This document shows positions 33,595-41,492 of a DNA stretch of 64,000 nucleotides, piece after piece. Every line of letters starts with the position of its first letter. Position 1 is the first letter of the stretch. The notes beneath the pieces were generated by a model. It was given only the letters and a program-made list of their open reading frames with translations. It did no database searches and was not told where the DNA came from. The DNA is from Nostoc sp. 'Peltigera membranacea cyanobiont' N6. Lineage in GTDB: Bacteria; Cyanobacteriota; Cyanobacteriia; Cyanobacteriales; Nostocaceae. Both the position numbers and the translations under genes were made by a program. Where the stretch lies: contig NZ_CP026681.1 of the NCBI RefSeq assembly GCF_002949735.1, positions 3,596,001 to 3,660,000 of the forward strand. The letters run 5' to 3'.

Positions 33595-34446
33595 ATGCTA
33601 ATTCGTACTATGACTTTACCCAAACCAACCTTGGAGGATATTGAAATACATCTCCTTTTGGAAGGGGTGTATCAATACTACGGTTATGACTTCCGCGATT
33701 ATGCTCTTTCCTCACTCAAGCGCCGCATTCAGAGCTTCATGCAATTAGAGGGATTAGCTAATATTTCTGCCTTGCAAGAGCGTTTACTGCACAACCGTGC
33801 TTATTTGGAACGATTTTTGCTTGCTCTGACGGTGAATGTAACATCAATGTTTCGCGATCCTAGTTTTTATAACACCTTCAGAAATCAAGTTGTTCCCTTC
33901 TTGCAAACCTATCCGTTTATTCGCATCTGGCACGCTGGATGTTCTACGGGAGAAGAAGTCTACTCATTAGCAATTCTACTACAAGAAGAAGGACTTTATC
34001 ACCGTTGCCGAATATATGCAACTGATACTAACGAGAAGGTATTACAAAGTGCTAGAACTGGCATTTTTTCCATAAAACTGATGCAGGAATATACTCAGCT
34101 TTACCTGAAAGCAGGCGGCAAAAAGTCATTTTCAGAATATTATACAGCAGCTTATGATAATGCTATTTTTAGAGCATCATTACGAGAAAACGTTGTGTTT
34201 GCCCAGCATAATTTAGCAACTGACAGTTCTTTTAATGAGTTTAATGTCATTCTTTGCCGTAACGTCCTGATATATTTCAATCAGGTACTTCAAAAGCGGG
34301 TACACGAACTGTTTTATAATAGCCTTTGTACCTTTGGTATTTTGGGTTTAGGAAAACAAGAATCCATCAGGTTCACCTCTTATGAACAGCACTATGAAGA
34401 GATAGTCAAAGGAGAGAAACTATATAAAAAAATAGCTGGGGCTTAA
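33595..34446 (+). CDS. CheR-type protein-glutamate methyltransferase
   Basis: This 283-residue CheR family enzyme has an N-terminal all-helical domain (about 10-70, YQYYGYDFRDYALSSLKRRI) followed by the SAM-binding domain with HAGCSTGEEVYSLAI (about 115-129) and the RNVLIYF motif near the C-terminal side. It should methylate glutamates of chemoreceptors or of another partner. No receptor or CheA is adjacent; a CheB-type esterase lies 6 kb away. ATG 33610 (MTLPKPT) is an alternative start. Confidence 0.9.
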   Translation: MLIRTMTLPKPTLEDIEIHLLLEGVYQYYGYDFRDYALSSLKRRIQSFMQLEGLANISALQERLLHNRAYLERFLLALTVNVTSMFRDPSFYNTFRNQVVPFLQTYPFIRIWHAGCSTGEEVYSLAILLQEEGLYHRCRIYATDTNEKVLQSARTGIFSIKLMQEYTQLYLKAGGKKSFSEYYTAAYDNAIFRASLRENVVFAQHNLATDSSFNEFNVILCRNVLIYFNQVLQKRVHELFYNSLCTFGILGLGKQESIRFTSYEQHYEEIVKGEKLYKKIAGA

Positions 34447-34597
34447 AAATTTTGGATTTTAGATTTTAGATTTAATCTAAGTATTTTTGGGATAACAAAG
34501 TTGCAATTCTGTCAAAAGACAGTCTGTCAAACATTTTTAATTGTGTTGAGAAGATACACTTAGCGATCGCTTAAGGTAAATTACACATTGAAGTCTT

Positions 34598-34604
34598 AAA
34601 GGAG
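34598..34604 (+). promoter_or_regulatory. Ribosome-binding site that sets the start at 34612
   Basis: AAAGGAG lies seven bases before the ATG at 34612, and an in-frame TTG at 34606 directly abuts it. The spacing decides for the ATG. Confidence 0.8.
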
Positions 34605-34611
34605 ATTGTCG

Positions 34612-35391
34612 ATGCAACTTCTCGAATGTCCTCCTGTTGCAGTCATTGCTGGAGAAAATGCGGTTCACGTTTCTCAACTACCTTCTACATGGCAAGACAT
34701 TGCTAGAGGAACCACGAGTGTCGGACTTTCCCATCCCCAAAGCTATGTTGAGATGGCACAGTTGTTCCTATACAAATTACAGCATGGTGACGTTGACTTA
34801 TTTAGCGATCGCCCCCAATTAGCTCACTTGATACCCTCATTCTCCCAGCTATTTGCCCAACTAGCATGGGAAACCCTAGAGTTTTTTGGGCAAGACTTTC
34901 TCAAAGACAGCTATCCAAACTTTGAAAAAGTTCTTCGCGATTTGGAGTCAAAGGGAATCGAGTTCGCTGATGAAGTAAAAGTGGCTCGCATTGGCATAGA
35001 TTTATTCAACGAATTTGGCTATGAATTACCTGCCAGCTTCTATCATGTGCATCTAGCACCAATTTACCGCGATCGTGTTTTTGAAGAACGTGCTTTAAGA
35101 TTTGATCCCCGCGATATCGAACACAAGCGTTCTTGGGATGCCATACTCCATGCAGGTAAGGTGTTTGCGATTCAGATGAAGGTGCAAAGTATTGCTTCCA
35201 AATACGGTTTTACTTATCAACACGGCTGTGGTTGTAACTCTCATCTATCTTCCATTGATATATCCCGTGGGGCCTTTGAATATGAATTGAGTCTCGAAAA
35301 ACGTCAGCGATGGATTCGCAGTTTTATTTGGACTGCTTGGTATGAGTATGCCTTTTTTGCGATCGTCCCAAATACGAGTTATTTAGTCTAA
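34612..35391 (+). CDS. Conserved hypothetical protein with HGCGCNSH motif
   Basis: This 259-residue soluble protein is not recognised. It is predicted mixed helical, with no signal or membrane segment. The C-terminal third contains YGFTYQHGCGCNSHLSS, where His and Cys residues are grouped as in metal or haem sites, and several aromatic-rich helices follow (FIWTAWYEYAFFAI). A good ribosome-binding site precedes it. It is flanked by CheR and, convergently, the oxidase operon. Metal binding is a guess from the motif. Confidence 0.65.
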   Translation: MQLLECPPVAVIAGENAVHVSQLPSTWQDIARGTTSVGLSHPQSYVEMAQLFLYKLQHGDVDLFSDRPQLAHLIPSFSQLFAQLAWETLEFFGQDFLKDSYPNFEKVLRDLESKGIEFADEVKVARIGIDLFNEFGYELPASFYHVHLAPIYRDRVFEERALRFDPRDIEHKRSWDAILHAGKVFAIQMKVQSIASKYGFTYQHGCGCNSHLSSIDISRGAFEYELSLEKRQRWIRSFIWTAWYEYAFFAIVPNTSYLV

Positions 35392-35429
35392 TACCAATTT
35401 GAAAAAAGAATACGACAAATAAACCATTT

Positions 35430-35457
35430 GTAGAGACGCGATTCATCGCGTCTTTAC
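35430..35457. repeat. Dispersed palindromic repeat (AGACGCGAT type)
   Basis: GTAGAGACGCGATTCATCGC plus GTCTTTAC is a palindrome of a type common in Nostoc. Two further copies lie back to back at 60614-60671. It sits between two convergent genes and could form a transcript end. Confidence 0.65.
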
Positions 35458-35516
35458 CGAAGGATGTGTTGCTAAAGAGAAATAAGTAGAGGGAGTAATT
35501 ACTCCCTCATTCTCAT

Positions 35517-36119
35517 TTACTGCCAAACGTAGATGAGGATAAACAAAATAATCCAGATAACATCGACGAAGTGCCAAAACAGCGAAGTTGCATTCACGCC
35601 AAAGTGTCCCGTATCGTAGTTTCCAGGGATGAAAGAACGTACCAAAATAATTGACTGCAATAGAATGCCGGTGAAAACGTGCAAACCGTGGAAACCTGTT
35701 AGCAGGTAAAATGTTCCGCCAAATACCCCGGTGGTGAAGCCAAAATCGAGGCCGTTCCATTCAATCGCCTGTCCAACCAAAAAGTAAGTACCCATCGCCA
35801 TTGTTGTCAAGAGAAACAGGCGAAATTTTACTAAGTCATGGCGTTGTAGGGCTTTTTCTGCTAAGTAAATAACAAAGCTACTGGCGACAAGAATTACTGT
35901 ATTGATTGTCGGATCTTTTACTTCTAGCCCAGAAACACCAGCCGGTAGCCAGTTAGGGGTTGTTGTTTTGTAGACTGCATATCCGGCGAAAAAACTCAAG
36001 AAAATGACACTTTCAGACAAGAGGAAGACAATGAAGCCAAACATCTTGTTGCCTTCTTCGTCATGCGTATGTTCTGCGCTTGTGTGATGCAATTCATCTG
36101 AATTGATATAACTGTCCAT
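35517..36119 (-). CDS. Terminal oxidase subunit III
   Basis: This 200-residue membrane protein starts at the ATG at 36119. Five hydrophobic segments are visible, and the family marks GFIVFLLSESVIFLSFFAGY, the GFHGLHVFTGI segment and HFVDVIWI are those of haem-copper oxidase subunit III. It is the last gene of the leftward operon after subunits II and I. The 290-base spacer from subunit I contains a tandem repeat, which is unusual for an oxidase operon. The C-terminus ends in YVWQ, as is common for this subunit. Confidence 0.92.
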   Translation of the reverse strand: MDSYINSDELHHTSAEHTHDEEGNKMFGFIVFLLSESVIFLSFFAGYAVYKTTTPNWLPAGVSGLEVKDPTINTVILVASSFVIYLAEKALQRHDLVKFRLFLLTTMAMGTYFLVGQAIEWNGLDFGFTTGVFGGTFYLLTGFHGLHVFTGILLQSIILVRSFIPGNYDTGHFGVNATSLFWHFVDVIWIILFILIYVWQ

Positions 36120-36221
36120 TGGTGGAGTTTTGCTTTTAGCTTTAGGGTTGAATTTAAAACGCAAAGGAGACGTAGCTCGTTGTGCTACGGTGTACACACA
36201 AGTCTTTTGACCTTACCTTTA

Positions 36222-36343
36222 TTGCATCGACTTGCAAGTTTGTTGCATCGACTTGCAAGTTTGTTGCATCGACCTGCAAGTTTGTTGCATCGACCTGCAA
36301 GTTTGTTGCATCGACCTGCAAGTTTGTTGCATCAACCTGCAAA
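36222..36343. repeat. Six-copy 21-base tandem repeat inside the oxidase operon
   Basis: The unit is TTGCATCGACCTGCAAG followed by TTTG, repeated five times in full and once partially; the first two units have CTTG in place of CCTG. Each unit contains its own inverted repeat TTGCA-N6-TGCAA. The array lies between the start of subunit III and the end of subunit I, next to a common Nostoc repeat. Both strands stay open through it by chance of its length. Confidence 0.9.
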
Positions 36344-36409
36344 AATTAACTTACCCTAAGTTACGGAGTAACCTAAAAGATTTGTGTGTATACGGTAGAA
36401 TAGCTTGGG

Positions 36410-38071
36410 TTATTCTGAGAGGTTAGCCGTCAAGGGTTCCGATTTACCGTAGCCGTAGGGTTCAGAGATGATGATGGGAATCTCTTCAAAGTTTTCTACT
36501 GGGGGGGGTGAAGAAACTAACCACTCCAATCCAATTGCCCGCCAAGGATTATTGGGTGCTTTCTCGCCTTGCATCCAAGAAATCACCATGTTGAAGATGA
36601 AGGGCAAGGTGGACATTCCTAAGAGAAATCCGCCCAAGCTAGCAATGATATTCCAGAATTGATACTCTGGGGCGTAGGAAGCAACTCGGCGTAACATCCC
36701 TTGCAATCCCAAAGGATGCATAGGCAAAAAGTTGAGGTTAGTGCCAATGAATGCTAACCAAAAGTGGATTTTACCCCAGCTTTCAGAGTACATCCGACCA
36801 GTCATTTTGGGGAACCAATGATAAATGGCAGCATACAAGCCCATCGTCACAGTGCCGTAGAGGACGTAGTGGAAGTGTCCGACTACAAAGTAGGTATTGT
36901 TAACGTGGACATCAACCGGCACGGAAGAAAGCATAATGCCTGTGATGCCGGCGAAGACAAACATGATTAATGCACCCAAGGCAAACAGCATGGGGGTATT
37001 TAGCCGCAGTTTACCGCCCCAAATAGTTGCCACCCAAGCAAATACTTTAATTCCTGTGGGGACAGATACAAACATCGTCGTCAACATGAAAATCAACCGC
37101 AGCCAGCCTGGTGTACCACTGACGTACATGTGGTGTACCCAAACGATACCGCTAACTACTGCAATCAAAATCGATGAAACGGCAACTACTTTGTAACCAA
37201 ATAAGGGTTTACGTGAATAAACTGGAAATATTTCCGAGAAAATGCCGAAGATGGGCAAAATAATCACGTAAACAGCGGGGTGGGAGTAAAACCAGAAGTA
37301 ATGTTCAAACATTACTGGATTCCCACCCTTGGCGGGGTCGAAAAATGCAGTACCAACTGTGAGGTCGAGTAGCAGCATCACTGCGCCAGCTGTTAATGCA
37401 GGTAGTCCGAATAGTTGGATAATTTGGGCGCTAAATACTGCCCAGACAAACAACGGCATTTTGAAGAAACCCATGCCTGGGGCCCGCATCTTCACGATTG
37501 TGGTGACAAAGTTAACTGCCCCCATAATTGAGGATACGCCGGATATTGCCACGGCTAGCAACCAGAGGACTTGACCATTAATCAAGTTACCTGTGGGATT
37601 TTGGAGACTGACTGGCGGGTAAGACCACCAACCTGCTTGGGCTGGGCCGCCAGGGACAAAGAAGCTACCCATCATGATAATTCCGACTACTGGCACCATC
37701 CAAAAGGCGACGGCGTTGAGGCGGGGAAATGCCATATCTCGCGCCCCAATCATCAGGGGTACTAAATAGTTAGCAAAACCAACCAGTGAGGGAAATGTCC
37801 ACAAGAACAGCATTATAGTGCCGTGCATGGTGAACATACCGTTATAGACGGTGCGATCGACTAAATCGGAATCGGGTGTCATCAGTTCTCCCCGCATCAC
37901 CATCGCAAAGATGCCGCCAACGAGAAAGAAGAAGAAGGAGGTAACGAGATACTGGATACCAATTACCTTGTGGTCAGTACTAAAGCTGAAGTATTCTTTC
38001 CAGTTACCTGGAGATTCGTGGTTAGGCTTCTCATTAGGGAGAAGCATACCTTCAATAGGAACATTAGTCAT
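36410..38071 (-). CDS. Terminal oxidase subunit I
   Basis: This 553-residue haem-copper oxidase catalytic subunit has about twelve membrane segments. Haem and CuB ligands are visible: MHGTIMLF (low-spin haem His), YSHPAVY (CuB His and cross-linked Tyr), VHHMYVSG (CuB His pair) and VGHFHYVL (haem a3 His pair). The Glu found in many A1-type enzymes (HPEVY) is replaced, and YSHP gives the A2-type signature. It forms an operon with subunits II and III and two DUF2231 proteins. Given the subunit II changes it should take electrons from quinol or another donor and not through CuA. Confidence 0.95.
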   Translation of the reverse strand: MTNVPIEGMLLPNEKPNHESPGNWKEYFSFSTDHKVIGIQYLVTSFFFFLVGGIFAMVMRGELMTPDSDLVDRTVYNGMFTMHGTIMLFLWTFPSLVGFANYLVPLMIGARDMAFPRLNAVAFWMVPVVGIIMMGSFFVPGGPAQAGWWSYPPVSLQNPTGNLINGQVLWLLAVAISGVSSIMGAVNFVTTIVKMRAPGMGFFKMPLFVWAVFSAQIIQLFGLPALTAGAVMLLLDLTVGTAFFDPAKGGNPVMFEHYFWFYSHPAVYVIILPIFGIFSEIFPVYSRKPLFGYKVVAVSSILIAVVSGIVWVHHMYVSGTPGWLRLIFMLTTMFVSVPTGIKVFAWVATIWGGKLRLNTPMLFALGALIMFVFAGITGIMLSSVPVDVHVNNTYFVVGHFHYVLYGTVTMGLYAAIYHWFPKMTGRMYSESWGKIHFWLAFIGTNLNFLPMHPLGLQGMLRRVASYAPEYQFWNIIASLGGFLLGMSTLPFIFNMVISWMQGEKAPNNPWRAIGLEWLVSSPPPVENFEEIPIIISEPYGYGKSEPLTANLSE

Positions 38072-38084
38072 GGTTACTTTCCTT

Positions 38085-39008
38085 TCAACCAGGTGAATTG
38101 ACTAGAGGAGGTGCAGCAGGTGGAACTGTAACCCAACCAGTTTGAACTGATTGATTGGATGTTTGGGCATACTCAGCAGCTGCCTGATTTTTTGCTGGAG
38201 ATGGCTTTTGGGTTGCAATTTTGGCTAACCACTGCTGATAATCTTCAGGAGATTCGACGATGACATTCGCCTGCATCGTCGCAAAGTATGTACCGCTATA
38301 TTGGGAATCGGTCAAGCTGTATTTGCCGGGGCGGATGGGAGTAAATTCAAAGTCGATGGCGTGGTTGGGAATAATATCCTGCTTGAGGCGAAATGCAGGT
38401 ATATAGAAGCCGTGGAGAACGTCTTGCGATTTTAATGCTAAACGTATCCGGCGATCGCTAGGTAAATGCAATTCGGTACTCGTAACATCTCTTTCGGGGT
38501 AATGAAATACCCACGCCCATTGTTTAGCTAGTACGTCAATTTTCTCGACGGGTTCTGCTAAGGACGGGGCATCTTTTGCTTCTGCATAAGCCGATTCCAT
38601 TCCCAATGGATTATGCAGGTGAACTATTTCTGATGGGCCTTGAATTCCCATTTGTTCGTAAACTTGATAGCTGTAATTTGCAATCCACAACACTAAAAGA
38701 ATAGGAATTGCTGTCCAAACAACTTCTAGGGCGATATTACCTTCAATGGGAGGGCCATCAGTGAAGTCATCTTTGACCGCCCGATGGAAGATCACAGAAT
38801 ACATTAGAGTACTTGTTACTCCCAAGAAGATGAAGGCACCGAGGGTTACTAAGAAGCTAATCAAATCATCAATTAGTACGGATTCGGCTGCCGCTTGGGG
38901 GGGAAGCCAAGAGTAAGCTTGCTGACCGATCCAGAGACTGGTAATAGTCACTGCGATCGCGCCTGTAAGCAGCGTCAAAATATTTAAAATCTTCTGGATT
39001 TTCATCAT
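38085..39008 (-). CDS. Terminal oxidase subunit II lacking CuA ligands (ARTO type)
   Basis: This 307-residue subunit II has an N-terminal signal or membrane segment (about 9-28), two further segments near 47-71 and 92-110, and a soluble beta-barrel domain. His199 in DVLHGFYIP is kept, but the usual CxExCxxxHxxM region reads TDSQYSGTYFATM. Asp234, Gln236, Ser238 and Phe242 thus replace both Cys, the Glu and the His; only Met245 remains. CuA cannot form normally. This is the mark of the cyanobacterial alternative respiratory terminal oxidase. The gene begins at a heptamer repeat and has no clear ribosome-binding site. Confidence 0.93.
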   Translation of the reverse strand: MMKIQKILNILTLLTGAIAVTITSLWIGQQAYSWLPPQAAAESVLIDDLISFLVTLGAFIFLGVTSTLMYSVIFHRAVKDDFTDGPPIEGNIALEVVWTAIPILLVLWIANYSYQVYEQMGIQGPSEIVHLHNPLGMESAYAEAKDAPSLAEPVEKIDVLAKQWAWVFHYPERDVTSTELHLPSDRRIRLALKSQDVLHGFYIPAFRLKQDIIPNHAIDFEFTPIRPGKYSLTDSQYSGTYFATMQANVIVESPEDYQQWLAKIATQKPSPAKNQAAAEYAQTSNQSVQTGWVTVPPAAPPLVNSPG

Positions 39009-39032
39009 TGGTCATTGGTCATTGGTCATTAA
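39005..39032. repeat. Heptamer repeat TCATTGG at the subunit II start
   Basis: Three TCATTGG units and a partial one overlap the first codons of subunit II on the other strand, in the 40-base gap between the DUF2231 gene and subunit II. This is an STRR at a translation start. Confidence 0.75.
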
Positions 39033-39048
39033 TCAAAGGACAATTGAA

Positions 39049-39666
39049 TTATTTGAGTGTCGTGTTGAGGTCTTGGTGCGATCGCAGCAAATTATCTGCT
39101 GTATTGTGTACGCCAAATTCGGCGGCTAGTTGCGCTCCTAGTGTGCCGTGGATGTACAGAATGAACATGATTGCTATGCCTGCGAACAGATACAACCACT
39201 GCACTTCTCTATCTGACTGTTTATATTCTTGTCTGCCCCAAACGGAGCGCTGCCAACCTCTCCAGATGGTCATACCAACAATCAACGCTAATAAGAACAC
39301 ACCACCCACACCATGCCAAATCATGGTTTGCATCGCCTGCAATCCCCAGGCACTTTTCATATCGCCTGGTGGTGTTGCCAACAGCATTTCATAAAAGCCT
39401 GCCGCCACCGTGAAAAATGTGATGATGCTGGCAGCTAACATGTTGTACCAGCCAACATCAAATAAATTCTGACGTTCCACGGTAATTGCCAAAAATTTGA
39501 AGATCCATTTTTGGAAGGGGAACAGAACACCAACGATATCAAAGGTCATCCCAATAATGAACAAACCTATTGTCAGATGGACTAAGTTGGGATGAATGGG
39601 AATAGTGTAAGGTAATCCGTTTGCGCCTAAAGAGCCGGTCAATTGGTCAATTAATTCTGAGTTCAT
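39049..39666 (-). CDS. DUF2231 membrane protein of the oxidase operon (second)
   Basis: This 205-residue membrane protein starts at the ATG at 39666, which overlaps the previous stop as ATGA. Four hydrophobic segments and the DUF2231 opening PIHPNLVHLTIGLFIIGMTF are present. Conserved His pairs sit at the membrane entry (IHPNLVH, WHGVGG, IHGTLG) and could bind haem. In Nostoc such proteins accompany ARTO-type oxidases and may deliver electrons to an oxidase without CuA. That link is inferred from the operon. Confidence 0.82.
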   Translation of the reverse strand: MNSELIDQLTGSLGANGLPYTIPIHPNLVHLTIGLFIIGMTFDIVGVLFPFQKWIFKFLAITVERQNLFDVGWYNMLAASIITFFTVAAGFYEMLLATPPGDMKSAWGLQAMQTMIWHGVGGVFLLALIVGMTIWRGWQRSVWGRQEYKQSDREVQWLYLFAGIAIMFILYIHGTLGAQLAAEFGVHNTADNLLRSHQDLNTTLK

Positions 39667-40163
39667 CGCAACAGACCATCCTTTACTGCTTCCACAACTG
39701 GTACGGTATGCAATCCATACACCCAAACAAGCTCATCTCCGAGATATACTTGCAAGCCAACTATTAGGGTTAAAAATAGTCCGGCTCCCAAATAATAAAT
39801 TGGTACTTTTTGCGGGTTCCGGGCACGAATTACATAGCGCCAAGCTGTAAGCGCCGTGATGATTCCCGAAAGCGACCAACCAATAAGTGTATGCAAATTC
39901 AGCACCGATTTAGCGAGGCTGTAAGGTTGTGCTAAACCTGCTTCAAACTGACCAAAAGCGATCGCAACGAAGATGGCGACGGTGGCAACCAACATATTCC
40001 ACCAACTCACCTCAAAAAGACTGGATTTACCAGTAAAATAGCCAACTACATCACAGAAAAACGAAAACAAGACCATCGCAATTACGAAGTGGACAACAAT
40101 GGGATGAACCGTATCTGGATAGGGCAAATTATGGTCGTTCAATGATGTAAAATACTCAAGCAT
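39663..40163 (-). CDS. DUF2231 membrane protein of the oxidase operon (first)
   Basis: This 166-residue membrane protein has the motif VHPIVVHFVIAMVLFSF at the first segment and three more hydrophobic segments. The His pairs are in the same places as in the next gene (VHPIVVH, LHTLIGW and YGLHT), so the two are paralogues. It is the first gene of the oxidase operon and is coupled to the second by a four-base overlap. Haem binding is a plausible but unproven role. Confidence 0.82.
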   Translation of the reverse strand: MLEYFTSLNDHNLPYPDTVHPIVVHFVIAMVLFSFFCDVVGYFTGKSSLFEVSWWNMLVATVAIFVAIAFGQFEAGLAQPYSLAKSVLNLHTLIGWSLSGIITALTAWRYVIRARNPQKVPIYYLGAGLFLTLIVGLQVYLGDELVWVYGLHTVPVVEAVKDGLLR

Positions 40164-40891
40164 TGTATTCTCCTGGACATATCTACCGCACCGTGGTCAA
40201 TCAATTTTGGATTTTAGATTTATTCCGCCTCTGACGAGATATAAACCAGAAGACCCTAATCTCAAATCGCTAGTAAAACTTCCATGATTGATGGATACTT
40301 ACTAATCTCATCACAAGTATCCATCCATAATTGACCGGAATATGTTCAATAAGTGCGCGGTGCAATACGCTTAATCATGTCTTAGCTTTTTGCAGCTAAA
40401 TCTCGTGAGCTTACCTACAGGGAATCATTGTGATTGTGATTAATTTCCTCATGCCAATAGTCTGTAACAGCAATTCTTGGTGGAGCTAAAAAAATTGCTG
40501 TTGTTTATTGATTTGCTTAACCTATCTTTTAGCTTAAGTAAATTTTTGTGAATTGTCAAAGCAATAATAATTAAAGTTTTAAAAGTTAGTTATTTAACTG
40601 AAAAGTATTTCTATAATGTAGCGATTCTGGCATTTAATTAAGATTAAAAAGCCCCTAAATATAATATTTATCTGTCAACTATTTCACAATGATAAAATCT
40701 TTAATTGTAATGCTTATGACAAAAATATATAATTTTGGATAGTTTGTATAAATGCAAATCAAGGTCTAGCCTTGGCGAAGGTCATTTATGGCGATACAGA
40801 TAAAACCCACCGACTTCGGTTTCAAATTCCTTGAGTTTGCGTGCAAAATAAACTGCGAACTCTAAGCGCCAGGTATATTTGCAAAGGTGAG
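40164..40891. other. Long regulatory spacer upstream of the oxidase operon
   Basis: The 728 bases between the divergent oxidase operon and cheB hold no reading frame I can support. The stretch is AT-rich toward the right (40520-40760). It contains a fragment of the TTTAGAT repeat near 40205 and one clear inverted repeat at 40291-40324. The length is large for this genome and fits a developmentally or oxygen-controlled promoter, which is inference. Confidence 0.5.
40291..40324. promoter_or_regulatory. Inverted repeat upstream of the oxidase operon
   Basis: ATGGATACTT and AAGTATCCAT form a 10-base inverted repeat with a 14-base spacer, about 130-160 bases upstream of the first DUF2231 start codon. 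It may be an operator or a leader hairpin. Confidence 0.4.
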
Positions 40892-41488
40892 ATGCTTCCT
40901 GTGAGGACTAAACAAGTGTCGTTTAAAATTGTGGTGATTGGTACTTCTTTAGGCGGATTATCAGCATTAAAAATTATTCTGGGGAAGTTACCAGCAGATT
41001 TTTTAGTGCCGATCGCGATCGTGCAACACCGTCACAAGGAATCTAACAACACACTCCAGGAGTTATTGCAAGAATTCACTTCATTACCGATTCGAGAAGT
41101 GGAAGACAAAGAAGAAATCCTACCAGGACATATCTATCTAGCTCCAGCAGACTATCACTTATTGGTTGAACCAGGTCACTTTGCTCTTTCGACTGATGAG
41201 CCAGTTTGCTATGCCAGACCATCTATTGATGTGCTGTTTGAGTCAGCAGCCGATGTCTACACCGAGCAAGTTATTGGTGTAATATTGACAGGGGCAAATC
41301 AAGATGGTATGCAAGGTCTTAAGAAAATAAAAGCGCGGGGAGGACTAGCTATCGTCCAAGAACCTACTACAGCTGAGAGCGATATTATGCCAGAAGCAGC
41401 AATTTCTGCTGTTACAGTAGACTGGATTTTGACACTCTCAAACATTGCTTCCCAAATGGTCAAGCTTTGTCACTCATTACGGAAATAA
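40892..41488 (+). CDS. CheB-type methylesterase domain protein
   Basis: This 198-residue protein is the catalytic CheB domain alone, without the receiver domain. It starts at the ATG at 40892, preceded by AAAGGTGAG; an in-frame GTG at 40841 is less likely. Catalytic residues are the Ser in VIGTSLGGLSAL, the His in IVQHRHKES and the Asp in TGANQDGMQG. It should remove methyl groups from receptors or a comparable target. The hybrid kinase gene follows after four bases, so regulation may be through that kinase and not an attached receiver. Confidence 0.9.
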   Translation: MLPVRTKQVSFKIVVIGTSLGGLSALKIILGKLPADFLVPIAIVQHRHKESNNTLQELLQEFTSLPIREVEDKEEILPGHIYLAPADYHLLVEPGHFALSTDEPVCYARPSIDVLFESAADVYTEQVIGVILTGANQDGMQGLKKIKARGGLAIVQEPTTAESDIMPEAAISAVTVDWILTLSNIASQMVKLCHSLRK

Positions 41489-41492
41489 GCCC

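Noticed and set aside
36222..36343. CRISPR-like array
   Set aside because: Units are contiguous without spacers, the unit is 21 bases, and no cas genes are near.
36154..36426. Open frames on both strands with heptapeptide repeats (LQVDATN and QVCCIDL)
   Set aside because: They are translations of the 21-base tandem repeat, which stays open because 21 is a multiple of three. No ribosome-binding site or codon bias supports them.
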